Shown: positions 41,214 through 50,192, counted from the stretch's first letter. The stretch is DNA of 64,000 nucleotides from Massilia agri (GCF_024753255.1 NZ_JANUHA010000007.1:186001-250000), one strand, 5' to 3'. Notes: a model not told the origin generated them from the sequence alone. Made by a program: numbers and translations.

Positions 41214-41621
41214 ATGAAAACCACCGCTACCCTCTCCGCCCTGATGCTGGCTGTTGCCGTGATGGCCACCGGCTGCAAGAAAGCCGACGACAACCCGAAC
41301 ATGGGCCCTGCCCAGGAAGCCGGCGCCGCCGTCGACGCAGCAGCTGCCAATGCTGCCCAGGAAACCCGCGAAGCCGCGCAGAACGTGGAGAACGCAACCG
41401 AGAACGCCGCCGCGCGCGTCGATGCCGCTGCCGACCGCGCAGGCGAGAACATCGAGCAAGCCGCCGACAAGGCCGGCGAGAACATGCGCGAAGCCGGCGC
41501 CGAGATCAAGCAGGAATCGAAAGAAGCCGCTGCCGAAGTCAAGGCCGCTTCGGACAAGGTCGGCGACAAGACCGGCGCCGCCCTGGAGCGCGCCGGCGAG
41601 AAGCTGCAAGAGAAGCGTTAA
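41214..41621 (+). CDS. Small lipoprotein with Ala/Glu-rich amphipathic repeats
   Basis: 135 residues from the ATG at 41214, with AAGGAG six bases ahead; an in-frame ATG 36 bases upstream has no such site. Lipobox VMATG-Cys21, then a short linker. Residues ~35-135 are a charged helix rich in Ala, Glu, Lys and Asn with 7/11-residue periodicity (AADRAGENIEQAADKAGE, then AGAEIKQESKEAAAEVKAA). This resembles LEA-like or apolipoprotein-like envelope proteins. It should be anchored in the periplasmic face of a membrane. Function is unknown; stress protection is a common guess for such repeats. Confidence 0.75.
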   Translation: MKTTATLSALMLAVAVMATGCKKADDNPNMGPAQEAGAAVDAAAANAAQETREAAQNVENATENAAARVDAAADRAGENIEQAADKAGENMREAGAEIKQESKEAAAEVKAASDKVGDKTGAALERAGEKLQEKR

Positions 41622-41679
41622 TCGCTTGCAGTGGAGCCCTGCTCCGCTTGCCTCATCGCCACGCGGGCGCCGCGCACAC

Positions 41680-42333
41680 CTAGTGTGTCGCGCCGCCCGC
41701 GTGCGCCTCGTCGCGCTCCACGCGCACGGCGGTTTCGACCGCGATCCTGATCCCCGCAACGATCTCTTCCAGCGCCATCGACGGCGGCGTTTCCAGCCTG
41801 CCCTCGGCCTGCTCGGGCAAGAACGGCACGTGGATGAAGCCCGCCTTCATAGTGCGCCCGCTCGCGGCCGCATGGTGCATCAGGCCGTAGAACACGTGGT
41901 TGCACACGAAGGTGCCCGCCGTCTGCGACACACCCGCCCGCAATCCCTGTTTCCGCATCGCCGCCACCATGGCCTTGATCGGCAGGGTCGTGAAATAGGC
42001 CGCCGGTCCGTCGTCGTGGATGGGCTGGTCCACCGGCTGCCGGCCGGCATTGTCGAGGATGGACGCGTCGTCCACATTGATCGCCACCCGCTCGGCCGAG
42101 ATCTCCGCCCGGCCGCCTGCCTGGCCGACGGCGATCACCACGTCGGGATGCAGGGCATCGACCATGCCGGCCAGCGCCCTGTTGGCTTCTCCGAACACGC
42201 AGGGCAGCTGGCGCACCTCGACGCGGAAATCCTCGCCGCTCCAGCCCTCCAGCGCACGGACGGCTTCCCACGCCGGGTTCACGGTGGCCCCGTTGAAGGG
42301 TTCGAAGCCGGTCAGTAAAACGGTCTTGATCAT
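41680..42333 (-). CDS. pcp: Pyrrolidone-carboxylate (pyroglutamyl) peptidase I
   Basis: 217 residues from the ATG at 42333; the open frame beyond lies over the neighbouring gene. C15 peptidase signatures: VLLTGFEPFNGATVNPAWEA, GQAGGRAEISAERVAINVDD containing the catalytic Glu in its second half, catalytic Cys in GTFVCNHVFYGLMH, and catalytic His in GFIHVPFLPEQ. It removes N-terminal 5-oxoproline from peptides. Its start codon overlaps the stop of the DUF979 gene (ATGA), the third member of a coupled trio. No signal peptide, so cytoplasmic. Confidence 0.95.
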   Translation of the reverse strand: MIKTVLLTGFEPFNGATVNPAWEAVRALEGWSGEDFRVEVRQLPCVFGEANRALAGMVDALHPDVVIAVGQAGGRAEISAERVAINVDDASILDNAGRQPVDQPIHDDGPAAYFTTLPIKAMVAAMRKQGLRAGVSQTAGTFVCNHVFYGLMHHAAASGRTMKAGFIHVPFLPEQAEGRLETPPSMALEEIVAGIRIAVETAVRVERDEAHAGGATH

Positions 42334-43286
42334 CACTGGTTCATCAAAAAGTAGAGCAGGAAGACGTTCGCACCCAGCAGCGGCAGCGCGGTCGGGACCT
42401 GGGCGCGGATCACCGCGTTCTTGTCCGGCAGCTCGAGCAGCGCGGCCGGCACGATATTGAAGTTGGCCGCCATCGGCGTCATCAATGTACCGCAATAAGC
42501 GCTGAACATGCCGATCGCCGCCATCACGGCGGGATTCGCGCCATAGACGCCGACCAGCACCGGTATGCCGACGCCGCCCGCCATCACCGGAAAGGCGGCG
42601 AAGCCGTTGCCCATCACGATGGTGAACAGCGCCATGCCGACGCAGAAGACCAGCACCGCGATGAAGCGCGAATCCATATTGATCCAGGACGTCGTCAGGT
42701 GGGCCACCGCCTTGCCCACGCCCACCTCGGTGAATAGCAGGCCGAGCACCGCCAGCATGTGCGGCAGCACCACGGCCCAGCTCATCGCATCGACCAGGCG
42801 GCGCGCCTCGCGCATGCTCTGCAGGGGCGTCGAGCGGGTCAGCCAGCAGGCCGCCGCCACCGCTACGACGGACGCGCAACCCAGGCTCACCAGGGTCAGG
42901 TGCTTGTCCTCCAGCAGCGGCAGGCCGCCCAGCCGGACATCCTTGAACACGGTCGCGCCCAGCATGGTCACGAGGGGCAGCAGCAGCGCGGGGATGAAGA
43001 GGCGGTTGCCGAGGCGTTCGCTACTGGCGCGGCGCTCGGCCTCCGGCGGCAGCCGGGCCTTGCCGGCAGCGACACCCTTGAAGCCGGCAACCAGCGCCAT
43101 CACGATCATCAGCGCGCCGGCGATCGCCGGGGGCAGCCGTTCGCCCGCCAGGTAAAGCAGCGCGTACAGGCCCCAGAACAGCGCGGACGTAGAACGGCGC
43201 GGATTGCTGTGGTCTCGCAGGTTCATCACGGCGACGAAGGCGAACAGCAGGCCGACCAGCAGGTAGAAGTGGTCAAGGGTGATCAT
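42333..43286 (-). CDS. DUF979 family membrane protein
   Basis: 317 residues, about nine membrane helices. DUF979 features include the N-terminal HFYLLVGLLFAFVAVMNLRD and the C-terminal FTIVMGNGFAAFPVMAGGVG and SAYCGTLMTPMAANFNIVPAALL. It looks like half of a two-component permease with DUF969, much as the paired small and large subunits of some carboxylate carriers. It overlaps the DUF969 stop and the pcp start by 4 bases each, so all three are translated together. Peptide-derived pyroglutamate or a related amide is the suspected cargo from the link with Pcp. Confidence 0.9.
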   Translation of the reverse strand: MITLDHFYLLVGLLFAFVAVMNLRDHSNPRRSTSALFWGLYALLYLAGERLPPAIAGALMIVMALVAGFKGVAAGKARLPPEAERRASSERLGNRLFIPALLLPLVTMLGATVFKDVRLGGLPLLEDKHLTLVSLGCASVVAVAAACWLTRSTPLQSMREARRLVDAMSWAVVLPHMLAVLGLLFTEVGVGKAVAHLTTSWINMDSRFIAVLVFCVGMALFTIVMGNGFAAFPVMAGGVGIPVLVGVYGANPAVMAAIGMFSAYCGTLMTPMAANFNIVPAALLELPDKNAVIRAQVPTALPLLGANVFLLYFLMNQ

Positions 43287-43975
43287 GCCTTTGCCACCTC
43301 GCGCAGGATGTGCGCATCCAGGCGCCGCAGGTTCCAGGCATGGATGATGAAGGCGCAGATCGCCGTCGGGATGCCCCACAGCGCCATGTGCAGCGGATTC
43401 ACGGCGATGCCCTCGGCCTGCAGGATGGTCTGCATCAGCACGATGGCCCCGAAGGCGACAAAGATGTCTTCGCCGAAGAACAGGCCGACATTGTCGGTGG
43501 CGGCGGCCATGGCGCGGATGCGGTGGCGCACCTTCCCGGGCAGGCTGCCGTGCTGGGCCTCGGCCGCGGCTTCGGCCATCGGCGCGACCAGCGGGCGCAC
43601 CATCGAGGCCTGGCCGCCCAGGCTGGTCAGGCCCGCGGCGGCCGAGGTCTCGCGGGCGAACAGGTAGACGATCAGGAGGCGTCCCGCGGTCGCCGAACGG
43701 ACTTTCGCGATCGCCGTCTGCGCGCGCTCGCGCAGGCCGAAGCGCTCCAGCAGGCCGATGGCGGCCAGCGGCAGCAGCAGGATCAGCGGCAGGTTGCGGG
43801 TCTTGACAAAGGCAGTGCCGAGCGACTCGAGGATCGCGACCACCGGCATGGCGGCGGCCAGCCCGGTGACGCCGCAGGCCGCGATGACCACCAGCACCGG
43901 ATTGACACGCAGGAGGAAGCCAAGGACGACGACCGCGACACCCAGCAGCGGCCACAGATTGACAGCAGATTGCAT
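43283..43975 (-). CDS. DUF969 family membrane protein
   Basis: 230 residues, about six membrane helices, beginning WPLLGVAVVVLGFLLRVNPVLVV. Family features: LGTAFVKTRNLPLILLLPLAAIGLLERFG in part, REQAQ-like RERAQTAIAKV, and TSLGGQASMVRPLVAPMAEAAAE in part. The DUF969-DUF979-Pcp gene order is conserved in many Firmicutes and Proteobacteria. It is the first gene of the trio; a 60-bp gap separates it from the YciI-like gene, which may be upstream in the same transcript. Confidence 0.9.
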   Translation of the reverse strand: MQSAVNLWPLLGVAVVVLGFLLRVNPVLVVIAACGVTGLAAAMPVVAILESLGTAFVKTRNLPLILLLPLAAIGLLERFGLRERAQTAIAKVRSATAGRLLIVYLFARETSAAAGLTSLGGQASMVRPLVAPMAEAAAEAQHGSLPGKVRHRIRAMAAATDNVGLFFGEDIFVAFGAIVLMQTILQAEGIAVNPLHMALWGIPTAICAFIIHAWNLRRLDAHILREVAKA

Positions 43976-44035
43976 GAACTCTCCGGCTCGGATTGGAAGC
44001 CGGAGAAGTCTACTCCAAGTTCATCGGGTCACGGC

Positions 44036-44338
44036 TCAGCCCGGACGGACCGGATTGAAGGCGCCCTCGCCCACCACCGTATTCCACTGGCGCACGTGGA
44101 AGGCGCGCACCAGGCCGTGGGTGACGTAGGGATCCCGGGCGGCAAACAGCTGCACCGGCTCGGGCGTGTCGCAGCTGAACATCAGCACCGCATGGTCGCT
44201 CGGCTCCATCAGGGCGCCGGCGATCACCAGTTCTCCGCGCTCCTGCGCTTCCCAGGCCAGCTTCAGGTGTTCGTCGCGGAATTCGCCGCGGCGTTCCAGG
44301 TAGTCGGGGGCGAGGTCATACATGAGCAGGTAGTGCAC
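44036..44338 (-). CDS. YciI-like protein
   Basis: 100 residues from a GTG start (GGAG six bases ahead). It reads HYLLMYDLAPDYLERRGEFRDEH in its first part, then GELVIAGALMEPSDHAVLMF and DPYVTHGLVRAFHVRQW, the YCII/ferredoxin-like dimer fold with its conserved His/Asp pair. The longer open frame upstream lies over DUF2231 DNA on the other strand and is not coding. YciI proteins are small enzymes or co-factors of uncertain reaction. It ends 60 bp upstream of DUF969. Confidence 0.85.
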   Translation of the reverse strand: MHYLLMYDLAPDYLERRGEFRDEHLKLAWEAQERGELVIAGALMEPSDHAVLMFSCDTPEPVQLFAARDPYVTHGLVRAFHVRQWNTVVGEGAFNPVRPG

Positions 44339-44458
44339 GAAGGTCTCCGGTTGGATGGCGCGAACGTCGATGGTAACCGATGGCGCGCAAGCGTGCGTTT
44401 CCGTCTTCAGCCCTATGTCACACTCGTGCCGACCACCACCCTTGCCAGGAGACCCGCC

Positions 44459-44989
44459 ATGCAAAAGACCACCGTCGCCGGCCATTCGCTGCATTCGATC
44501 CTGATGGCCGCCCCCGCCGTCCTCATTCCTTTCGGCTTCATCCTCGACGCCCTGCACAGCGCCACCGGCGACGAAGACTATGCCAAGGCGTCCTACCTGA
44601 GCATGGCCGGCGGCATCGCCGGCGGCCTGGTGGCCAGCGTGGCCGGGGCCGTGGACTACGCCGCCGAGAAGCCGCAGGGCGACACGAAGCACGATGGCCA
44701 GCTGCACGCCGCCCTCACCGGCGCCGCCATGCTGGCCGGCGCGGCCAACCTGATCCTGCGCCGCGAAGGCCGCCATGACAGCGGCGGCTCGCTCGCCCTG
44801 TCGGCCATCGCCGCCGCCGGCACCCTGGCCTCGAGCTGGTTCGGCATGCGCATGGGCGACGGCCAGCACGCCCAGGTCGGCATGGGCGCCGAGAACGCGC
44901 AGCAGGACGTGCGCATCGACCACACGGCGCTGGACGTCGAGCAGTACGTCGCGGCCGGGCCGTCGACGACCCTGCATCCGCCGCAGTGA
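44459..44989 (+). CDS. DUF2231 family membrane protein
   Basis: 176 residues; CCAGGAG lies ahead of the ATG. About four membrane helices: HSLHSILMAAPAVLIPFGFILDAL in part, YLSMAGGIAGGLVASVAGAVDY, a third in LHAALTGAAMLAGAANLIL and a fourth in LALSAIAAAGTLASSWFG. The HP(L/I) and AGxxDY pattern is that of DUF2231, sometimes annotated as cytochrome b-like. The C-terminal ~35 residues are soluble. Divergent from the YciI-like gene (120 bp). Function unknown. Confidence 0.85.
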   Translation: MQKTTVAGHSLHSILMAAPAVLIPFGFILDALHSATGDEDYAKASYLSMAGGIAGGLVASVAGAVDYAAEKPQGDTKHDGQLHAALTGAAMLAGAANLILRREGRHDSGGSLALSAIAAAGTLASSWFGMRMGDGQHAQVGMGAENAQQDVRIDHTALDVEQYVAAGPSTTLHPPQ

Positions 44990-45122
44990 ACGCCCCGGGG
45001 CCCGCACGGCCCCGCTCGCCACTGTTGCGATAAAGCAACTAAATTGCCACGTTTTCGCCTTCCTGAGCACTGAGCGAAGTGCCGCACAGAACAAAGCTGA
45101 GCGGCAGGCGTAGACTGGCATC

Positions 45123-46106
45123 ATGGACACATCGAAAAAAATGGCGGCGGGGATCACGGGTTTTGCGAGCTTCTTGTGGCTCACCCTGACGGCCGCCGTC
45201 GCGGCCAACCAGCGCCGCCTCGTGTTCAACCCCTGCATCAAGCCCGAAGTCGAAAGCCCGCGCAGCAGCGGGCACCGCACCCGCCCCATCGTCCTGCGCG
45301 CCAAGGATGGCACCCGGCTCTCCGGCTGGTTGCTCACGCCCCTGGTGCCGGGTCCCCGTCCCGCCGTGATGTATTTCGGCGGCCGCTCCGAGGAAGTGTC
45401 CTGGGTCGCGCGCGACGCCGGCAAGCTCTTCCCCGGCATGACGGTGCTGGCCATGAACTACCGCGGCTACGGCCAGTCGCACGGCGTGCCGGCCGAGATC
45501 CACATGATCGACGACGGCTGCCACCTGTTCGACTGGCTCGCCGCCCTCGGCCAGGTGGATGCCTCGCGCATCGCGGTGGTCGGCCGCAGCCTGGGTTCGG
45601 GCGTCGCCGTCCAGGTGGCCAAGGAGCGTCCGGTGCACTCGGTGGTGCTGATCACGCCGTACGATTCCATCCTGGCGATCGCCAAGCGGCGCTTCCGCGT
45701 GATGCCGATCGAGTACATGCTGCGCCACCGCTTCGAGTCGATCAAATACGCACCCTCGCTCAAGGCCCCGACCTATGTGCTGCGCGCGCTTGAGGACGAC
45801 GTGGTGCCGCATTCGCACACCGACCAACTGGTCGGCAAGCTCGCCACCCTGGTCGGCGACGACACGGTGCCGAACTCGGACCACATGAACATCCCCTACC
45901 TGGAAGCGACCCAGGCGCTGATCGCCAGCTTCCTCACGAAGCAGTTCAGGAAGCCGGCGACGACGCCGCAACTGCCGCCGGGCGAAGCCCCGGCCCTGCA
46001 GGCGGAAGTGGGCCCTGAACTCGGTCCCGCTCCCGCACCGGAAGCCGCCGTCAAGACGGCCACCGCCCCGCTCGGCGCAAATACGATGACGGCTATTGCG
46101 AAATAA
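45123..46106 (+). CDS. Alpha/beta hydrolase, membrane-anchored or exported
   Basis: 327 residues. The N-terminal hydrophobic helix (about 8-29, ITGFASFLWLTLTAAVAAN) is a signal anchor or uncleaved signal. The hydrolase core has MYFGGRSEEVSW, NYRGYGQSHG, the nucleophile elbow VVGRSLGSGVA, the acid region RALEDDVVPHSHTD and a late His in NSDHMNIP. The last ~45 residues are Ala/Pro-rich and unstructured. It resembles the YfhR/BEM46-type serine hydrolases. Substrate unknown. The neighbours do not form an operon with it. Confidence 0.85.
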   Translation: MDTSKKMAAGITGFASFLWLTLTAAVAANQRRLVFNPCIKPEVESPRSSGHRTRPIVLRAKDGTRLSGWLLTPLVPGPRPAVMYFGGRSEEVSWVARDAGKLFPGMTVLAMNYRGYGQSHGVPAEIHMIDDGCHLFDWLAALGQVDASRIAVVGRSLGSGVAVQVAKERPVHSVVLITPYDSILAIAKRRFRVMPIEYMLRHRFESIKYAPSLKAPTYVLRALEDDVVPHSHTDQLVGKLATLVGDDTVPNSDHMNIPYLEATQALIASFLTKQFRKPATTPQLPPGEAPALQAEVGPELGPAPAPEAAVKTATAPLGANTMTAIAK

Positions 46107-46470
46107 TTGCTGAAAATTGTCAGCAGTTATATTTCCTTAGAATAAATTGCCAAGTAAAATCGTATTTGTCATCAATATGTCGCTTGATGCATATTTGACA
46201 GGTTGCGCTGCGCAGGTCCGGAACGTCTCTTTGCGCAGTAACGTGGCCTGATTCGCCCGCCCCGATGTTGTTGGCGAGCGACAATGCATCATGCGCTGTC
46301 CGAGAGAATCAACACCGCGTTACAAATCGACACCCCGCGCACGCCGTGCGGCTGACACAATGCGCTACGCATTGCCCAGCTCCCTTGTGCGTGGACGATG
46401 CAGCTTGCGCTGCCCGTTCCAGGCTCATGCTTGCGACGGGTACAATATCGAAATTCCAGGAGCCTCATTC
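46107..46470 (+). other. Non-coding gap ahead of the nucleoside ABC importer
   Basis: 364 bp with no gene. The first 100 bp are AT-rich and contain a small hairpin directly after the hydrolase stop (TGCTGA / TCAGCA, 46108-46125) followed by a U-rich stretch, a possible terminator. At 46358-46374 is CAATGCGCTACGCATTG, an inverted repeat with 7-bp arms. A TACAAT hexamer at 46441-46446 may be the -10 box of the importer operon; no good -35 is seen. AGGAG at 46458-46462 is the ribosome site of the next gene. Confidence 0.5.
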
Positions 46471-47472
46471 ATGAAACTTAAGCAACTCAGCATGACCATC
46501 GCGGCGCTCGTCGTCGCCGGCAGTGCGGCAGCGGCGCCAGGCGCGCCCAAGCTCGGCATGGTCTACGATGCGGGCGGCAAGTTCGACAAATCGTTCAACC
46601 AGTCGGCCTTCGAGGGCCTGCAGCGCTTCTCGAAAGAGACCGGCATCAAGGTCTTCGAGGCGCAAGCCAGCAGCGACACCCAGGCCGAACAGGTCATGCG
46701 CGGCCTCGCCCGCAAGAAGCTGGACCTGATCGCCGCCATCGGTTTCTCGCAGACCCAGGCGGTCCAGAAGGTCGCGAAGGAATTCCCGAACGTGCGCTTC
46801 GTGCTGATCGACAGCATCGCGCAGGGTAACAACATCAACTCGGTGATGTTCAAGGAGCAGGAAGGTTCCTACCTGGTCGGCGTCGCCGCCGCCATGGCCT
46901 CGAAATCGAAGAAGCTTGGTTTTGTGGGCGGCATGGACATCCCCCTGATCCGCGCCTTCGCCTGCGGCTACGCGCAAGGCGCCAAGGCCCAGTATCCGAA
47001 GTCGGAAATCATCCAGAACATGGTCGGCACCACCGCCGCGGCCTGGAACGACCCGGCCAAGGGCGGCGAACTGGCGCGCGCGCAGTTCGACCGCGGCGTC
47101 GACGTGGTCTTCGCCGTGGCCGGCGGCAGCGGCATGGGCACGCTGCAGATGGCCAAGGAAAAAGGCAAGCTGGCGATCGGCGTCGACTCGAACCAGAACT
47201 ACCTGCACCCGGGCACCATGCTGACCTCGATGGTCAAGCGCGTGGACGTCGCCGTCTACGATTCGTTCATGGCCATGAAGAACGGCACCTGGAAGGGTGG
47301 CGTCACCTACAAGGGCCTGAAGGAAGGCGGCGTGGACTGGGTCCTGGACAAGGACAACCGCAAGGTCGTCACGCCGGAGATCGAGAAGCGCGTGAACGCC
47401 GTGCGCACCGACATCATCAACGGCAAGATCAAGGTCATCGACTACCGCGCCGCGAGCAGCTGCCCGGTCTGA
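46471..47472 (+). CDS. BMP-family nucleoside-binding periplasmic protein
   Basis: 333 residues from the ATG at 46471 with AGGAG eight bases ahead. The Sec signal peptide ends near VVAGSAAAA; there is no lipobox Cys, so it should be soluble in the periplasm, unlike the lipoprotein PnrA/BmpA. BMP-domain features: GMVYDAGGKFDKSFNQSAFEGL in part, FVGGMDIPLIRAFACGYAQG in part, DVVFAVAGGSGMGTLQMAKE in part, and GVDSNQNYL. The family binds purine and other nucleosides. It is the first gene of an ABC importer operon; a terminator after it would raise its level above that of the membrane parts. Confidence 0.93.
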   Translation: MKLKQLSMTIAALVVAGSAAAAPGAPKLGMVYDAGGKFDKSFNQSAFEGLQRFSKETGIKVFEAQASSDTQAEQVMRGLARKKLDLIAAIGFSQTQAVQKVAKEFPNVRFVLIDSIAQGNNINSVMFKEQEGSYLVGVAAAMASKSKKLGFVGGMDIPLIRAFACGYAQGAKAQYPKSEIIQNMVGTTAAAWNDPAKGGELARAQFDRGVDVVFAVAGGSGMGTLQMAKEKGKLAIGVDSNQNYLHPGTMLTSMVKRVDVAVYDSFMAMKNGTWKGGVTYKGLKEGGVDWVLDKDNRKVVTPEIEKRVNAVRTDIINGKIKVIDYRAASSCPV

Positions 47473-47491
47473 TTTTCCATTCCCCATTCCG

Positions 47492-47531
47492 AAGCGCGCC
47501 GCGCCGGTTCATTCCGGTCCGGCGCGCTTTT
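47492..47531 (+). terminator. Hairpin with U-tract between the binding protein and ATPase genes
   Basis: Outer stem AAGCGCGCC / GGCGCGCTT and inner stem CCGG / CCGG with a small internal loop, followed by TTTT. It is a recognisable intrinsic terminator 19 bases after the binding-protein stop, but inside the operon, so it should be partial and set a high ratio of binding protein to transporter. Confidence 0.75.
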
Positions 47532-47566
47532 GAATACAGCCCATCCCTTTTTAATTACTGATCGCA

Positions 47567-49096
47567 ATGCAGCCAGCCGTAGAATTTCGCAACATTAGCA
47601 AGGCCTTCGGGGCCGTGCAGGCGAACGCTGACGTCAGCTTCTCGATCGCCAAAGGCTCGATCCACGGTGTGATCGGCGAGAATGGCGCGGGCAAGTCCAC
47701 CCTCATGAGCATCCTGTACGGCTACTACAATGCCGACAGCGGCCAGCTCCTGATCAATGGGGAGGAACGCCAGATCCGCACCTCGCTCGAGGCGATTTCC
47801 ATGGGCATCGGCATGGTGCACCAGCACTTCATGCTGGTCGAGAACATGACCGTGCTCGACAACGTCATGCTCGGCACCGAGGGCGGATTCAAGCTGGCTG
47901 CCAAGCGCAAGGAAACCGAGGAGAAGCTGCGCGAGATCTGCGCCAAGTACCGCCTCGACGTCGACCCGCTGGCCACCATCCACGACCTGTCGGTAGGCGC
48001 CCAGCAGCGCGTCGAGATCCTCAAGCAGATCTACCGCAGCGCCGAGATCCTGATCCTGGACGAGCCGACCGCCGTCCTCACCGCCCAGGAAACCGCCTCG
48101 CTGTTCGAGATCCTGCGGCTGTTCAAGGAACAGGGCAAGACCATCATCCTGATCACCCACAAGCTGGGCGAGATCATGGAGATCACCGACCAGGTGACCG
48201 TGATGCGCGCGGGCCGCGTGGCCGGAGCCGTCGCAACCCGCGACACCTCGAAAGAGCAGCTGGCCAATATGATGGTCGGCCGTCCGATCGAAGGCAACCT
48301 GCCACGCAAGCCCTTCAGTCCGGGCGCGCCGGTGCTCAAGGTGTCAGGCCTGCAGCTGCAGGACAAGCAGGGCGTCAAGCTCCTGTCCGACATCGACCTC
48401 ACGGTGCGTGCCGGCGAGATCGTGGCGATTGCCGGCGTGTCGGGCAATGGCCAGAGCGAGCTGATGGAGATCCTGTCCGGCATGCGCCTGCCCTCTTCCG
48501 GCAAGGTCGAATTCCTCGGCGAGGAACTGCCCTATGCACGCCGCTCGAACGCCGACGGCCTGCCCGCCGAATTCCGGGAACGCGGCATCGGCCACGTGCC
48601 GGAAGACCGGCTGCGCGACGGCGTCATCAAGGATTTCACGGTGATGCAGAACACCGTGTTCGGCTACCAGGACCGCGTCAAGAACAAGGCCGGCCTGTTC
48701 GACTTCAAGGCCATCGCCGATCGCTGCGCCCATCTGCTCGAGGCCTTCGATGTGCGTCCCAAGAATCCGGACCTGCGCATCGGCCTGCTCTCGGGCGGTA
48801 ACCAGCAGAAGGTCGTGATCGCACGCGAAGTGTCGGCCGCCCCGAAGCTGATGCTGGTCGGCCAGCCGACCCGCGGGGTCGACATCGGCACCATCGAGAG
48901 CATCCACACCCAGCTGCTGCGCCTGCGCGACGAAGGCGTGGCCATCCTGCTGGTGTCGACCGAGCTGGAAGAAGTGCGCGCCCTGGCCGACCGCATCGTG
49001 GTGGTCTCCGGCGGCCGCGTCACCGGTGAACTGAACATCGACGAATTCGACACCACCCGCATCGGCCTGCTGATGGGTGGGATGCACAAGCACTGA
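47567..49096 (+). CDS. ABC transporter ATPase, two-cassette sugar/nucleoside class (NupO/YufO-like)
   Basis: 509 residues, two tandem ABC domains. Domain 1: Walker A GENGAGKST, signature LSVGAQQRVEIL, Walker B ILILDEPTAVL. Domain 2 (from ~255): a degenerate Walker A GVSGNGQSEL lacking the Lys, signature LLSGGNQQKV and GQPTRGVD. This one-sided degeneration is normal for the class. With the BMP protein and two permeases it forms a nucleoside importer like B. subtilis NupNOPQ or streptococcal RnsABCD. One base separates it from the first permease ATG. Confidence 0.95.
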   Translation: MQPAVEFRNISKAFGAVQANADVSFSIAKGSIHGVIGENGAGKSTLMSILYGYYNADSGQLLINGEERQIRTSLEAISMGIGMVHQHFMLVENMTVLDNVMLGTEGGFKLAAKRKETEEKLREICAKYRLDVDPLATIHDLSVGAQQRVEILKQIYRSAEILILDEPTAVLTAQETASLFEILRLFKEQGKTIILITHKLGEIMEITDQVTVMRAGRVAGAVATRDTSKEQLANMMVGRPIEGNLPRKPFSPGAPVLKVSGLQLQDKQGVKLLSDIDLTVRAGEIVAIAGVSGNGQSELMEILSGMRLPSSGKVEFLGEELPYARRSNADGLPAEFRERGIGHVPEDRLRDGVIKDFTVMQNTVFGYQDRVKNKAGLFDFKAIADRCAHLLEAFDVRPKNPDLRIGLLSGGNQQKVVIAREVSAAPKLMLVGQPTRGVDIGTIESIHTQLLRLRDEGVAILLVSTELEEVRALADRIVVVSGGRVTGELNIDEFDTTRIGLLMGGMHKH

Positions 49097-49097
49097 C

Positions 49098-50192
49098 ATG
49101 AAGACTACTGAACTCCCCCGCTGGGCATCCGGCTTCGTCCTGCCCGTCCTGAACCTGCTCTCGGCCTTGCTCGTCGCCGCCCTGGTGATCCACCTGCTGG
49201 GCGAAAGCCCGGTGGAATCGCTGCAGATCCTGATCAACAGCGCCGTCATCAATCCGGAAGGCCTGAGCTACACGCTGTTCTACGCCTCGACCTTCATCTT
49301 CACCGGCCTCGCCGTCTCGGTGGCCATGAAGGCGGGCCTCTTCAACATCGGCGCCGAAGGCCAGATGTACCTCGGCGGCCTGGGGCTGACCCTGGCCATG
49401 CTCGCTTTTGATGCGACGCTCTCGCCCTGGCTGTTGATTCCGCTCGCGATGGTGGCCAGCGCCGTCTTCGGCGCCGGCTGGGCCTTCCTGCCGGGCTACC
49501 TGCAGGCCAAGCGCGGCAGCCACGTGGTGGTCACGACCATCATGTTCAACTTCATCGCCGCGAACCTGATGAACTGGCTGATCGTCGGCTTCCTGATTCC
49601 CGAAGGCGACCAGAATCCGGCCAGCCGTACCTTCAGCGAAGCGGCCGCGATGCCGCGCCTGGTGGACTGGTTCCCGGCCCTGGGCGACACCCCGCTCAAC
49701 ATCTCCTTCCTGTTCGCGATCATCGCCCTGGTGATCTACGGCGTCGTGATGTCGCGCTCCTCCTGGGGCTACAAGCTGCAGGCCACGGGCCTGAACCAGC
49801 ATGCGGCCCACTACGCCGGCGTGCGCATCAGCCGCATGATCATTGTCGCGATGCTGATCTCGGGTGCCCTCGCGGGCCTGGCCGCCGTGAACTCGATCAT
49901 GGGTTCGACCCACTACCTGAGCCTGAACTTCCCGGCCGGCGCCGGCTTCATCGGCATCGCGATCGCGCTGATGGGCCGCCAGAACCCGGTGGGCATCTTC
50001 CTGTCCGCGGTGCTGTTCGGCGCGCTGATCCAGGGCGGCTTCGACCTGTCGCTGGAAAAACCGAACATCCCGCAGGAGACCTTCATTTTCATTCAGGGCC
50101 TGATCATCCTGTTCTGCGGCGCCATGGAAAACATGTATGGGCCGGCAGTCCTGAAACTGATCAACGCCAGCAAAAGCGCACGCAAGGGTTAA
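49098..50192 (+). CDS. ABC transporter permease 1 of the nucleoside importer (NupP-like)
   Basis: 364 residues from the ATG at 49098, one base after the ATPase stop. About nine to ten membrane helices of the BPD_transp_2 type. Family motifs: MKAGLFNIGAEGQMYLGGLG, RGSHVVVTTIMFNFIAANL, GLNQHAAHYAGV, and GFIGIAIALMGRQNPVGI. It pairs with the following permease as a heterodimeric channel; the 3-bp gap to it indicates one transcript. Confidence 0.94.
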   Translation: MKTTELPRWASGFVLPVLNLLSALLVAALVIHLLGESPVESLQILINSAVINPEGLSYTLFYASTFIFTGLAVSVAMKAGLFNIGAEGQMYLGGLGLTLAMLAFDATLSPWLLIPLAMVASAVFGAGWAFLPGYLQAKRGSHVVVTTIMFNFIAANLMNWLIVGFLIPEGDQNPASRTFSEAAAMPRLVDWFPALGDTPLNISFLFAIIALVIYGVVMSRSSWGYKLQATGLNQHAAHYAGVRISRMIIVAMLISGALAGLAAVNSIMGSTHYLSLNFPAGAGFIGIAIALMGRQNPVGIFLSAVLFGALIQGGFDLSLEKPNIPQETFIFIQGLIILFCGAMENMYGPAVLKLINASKSARKG

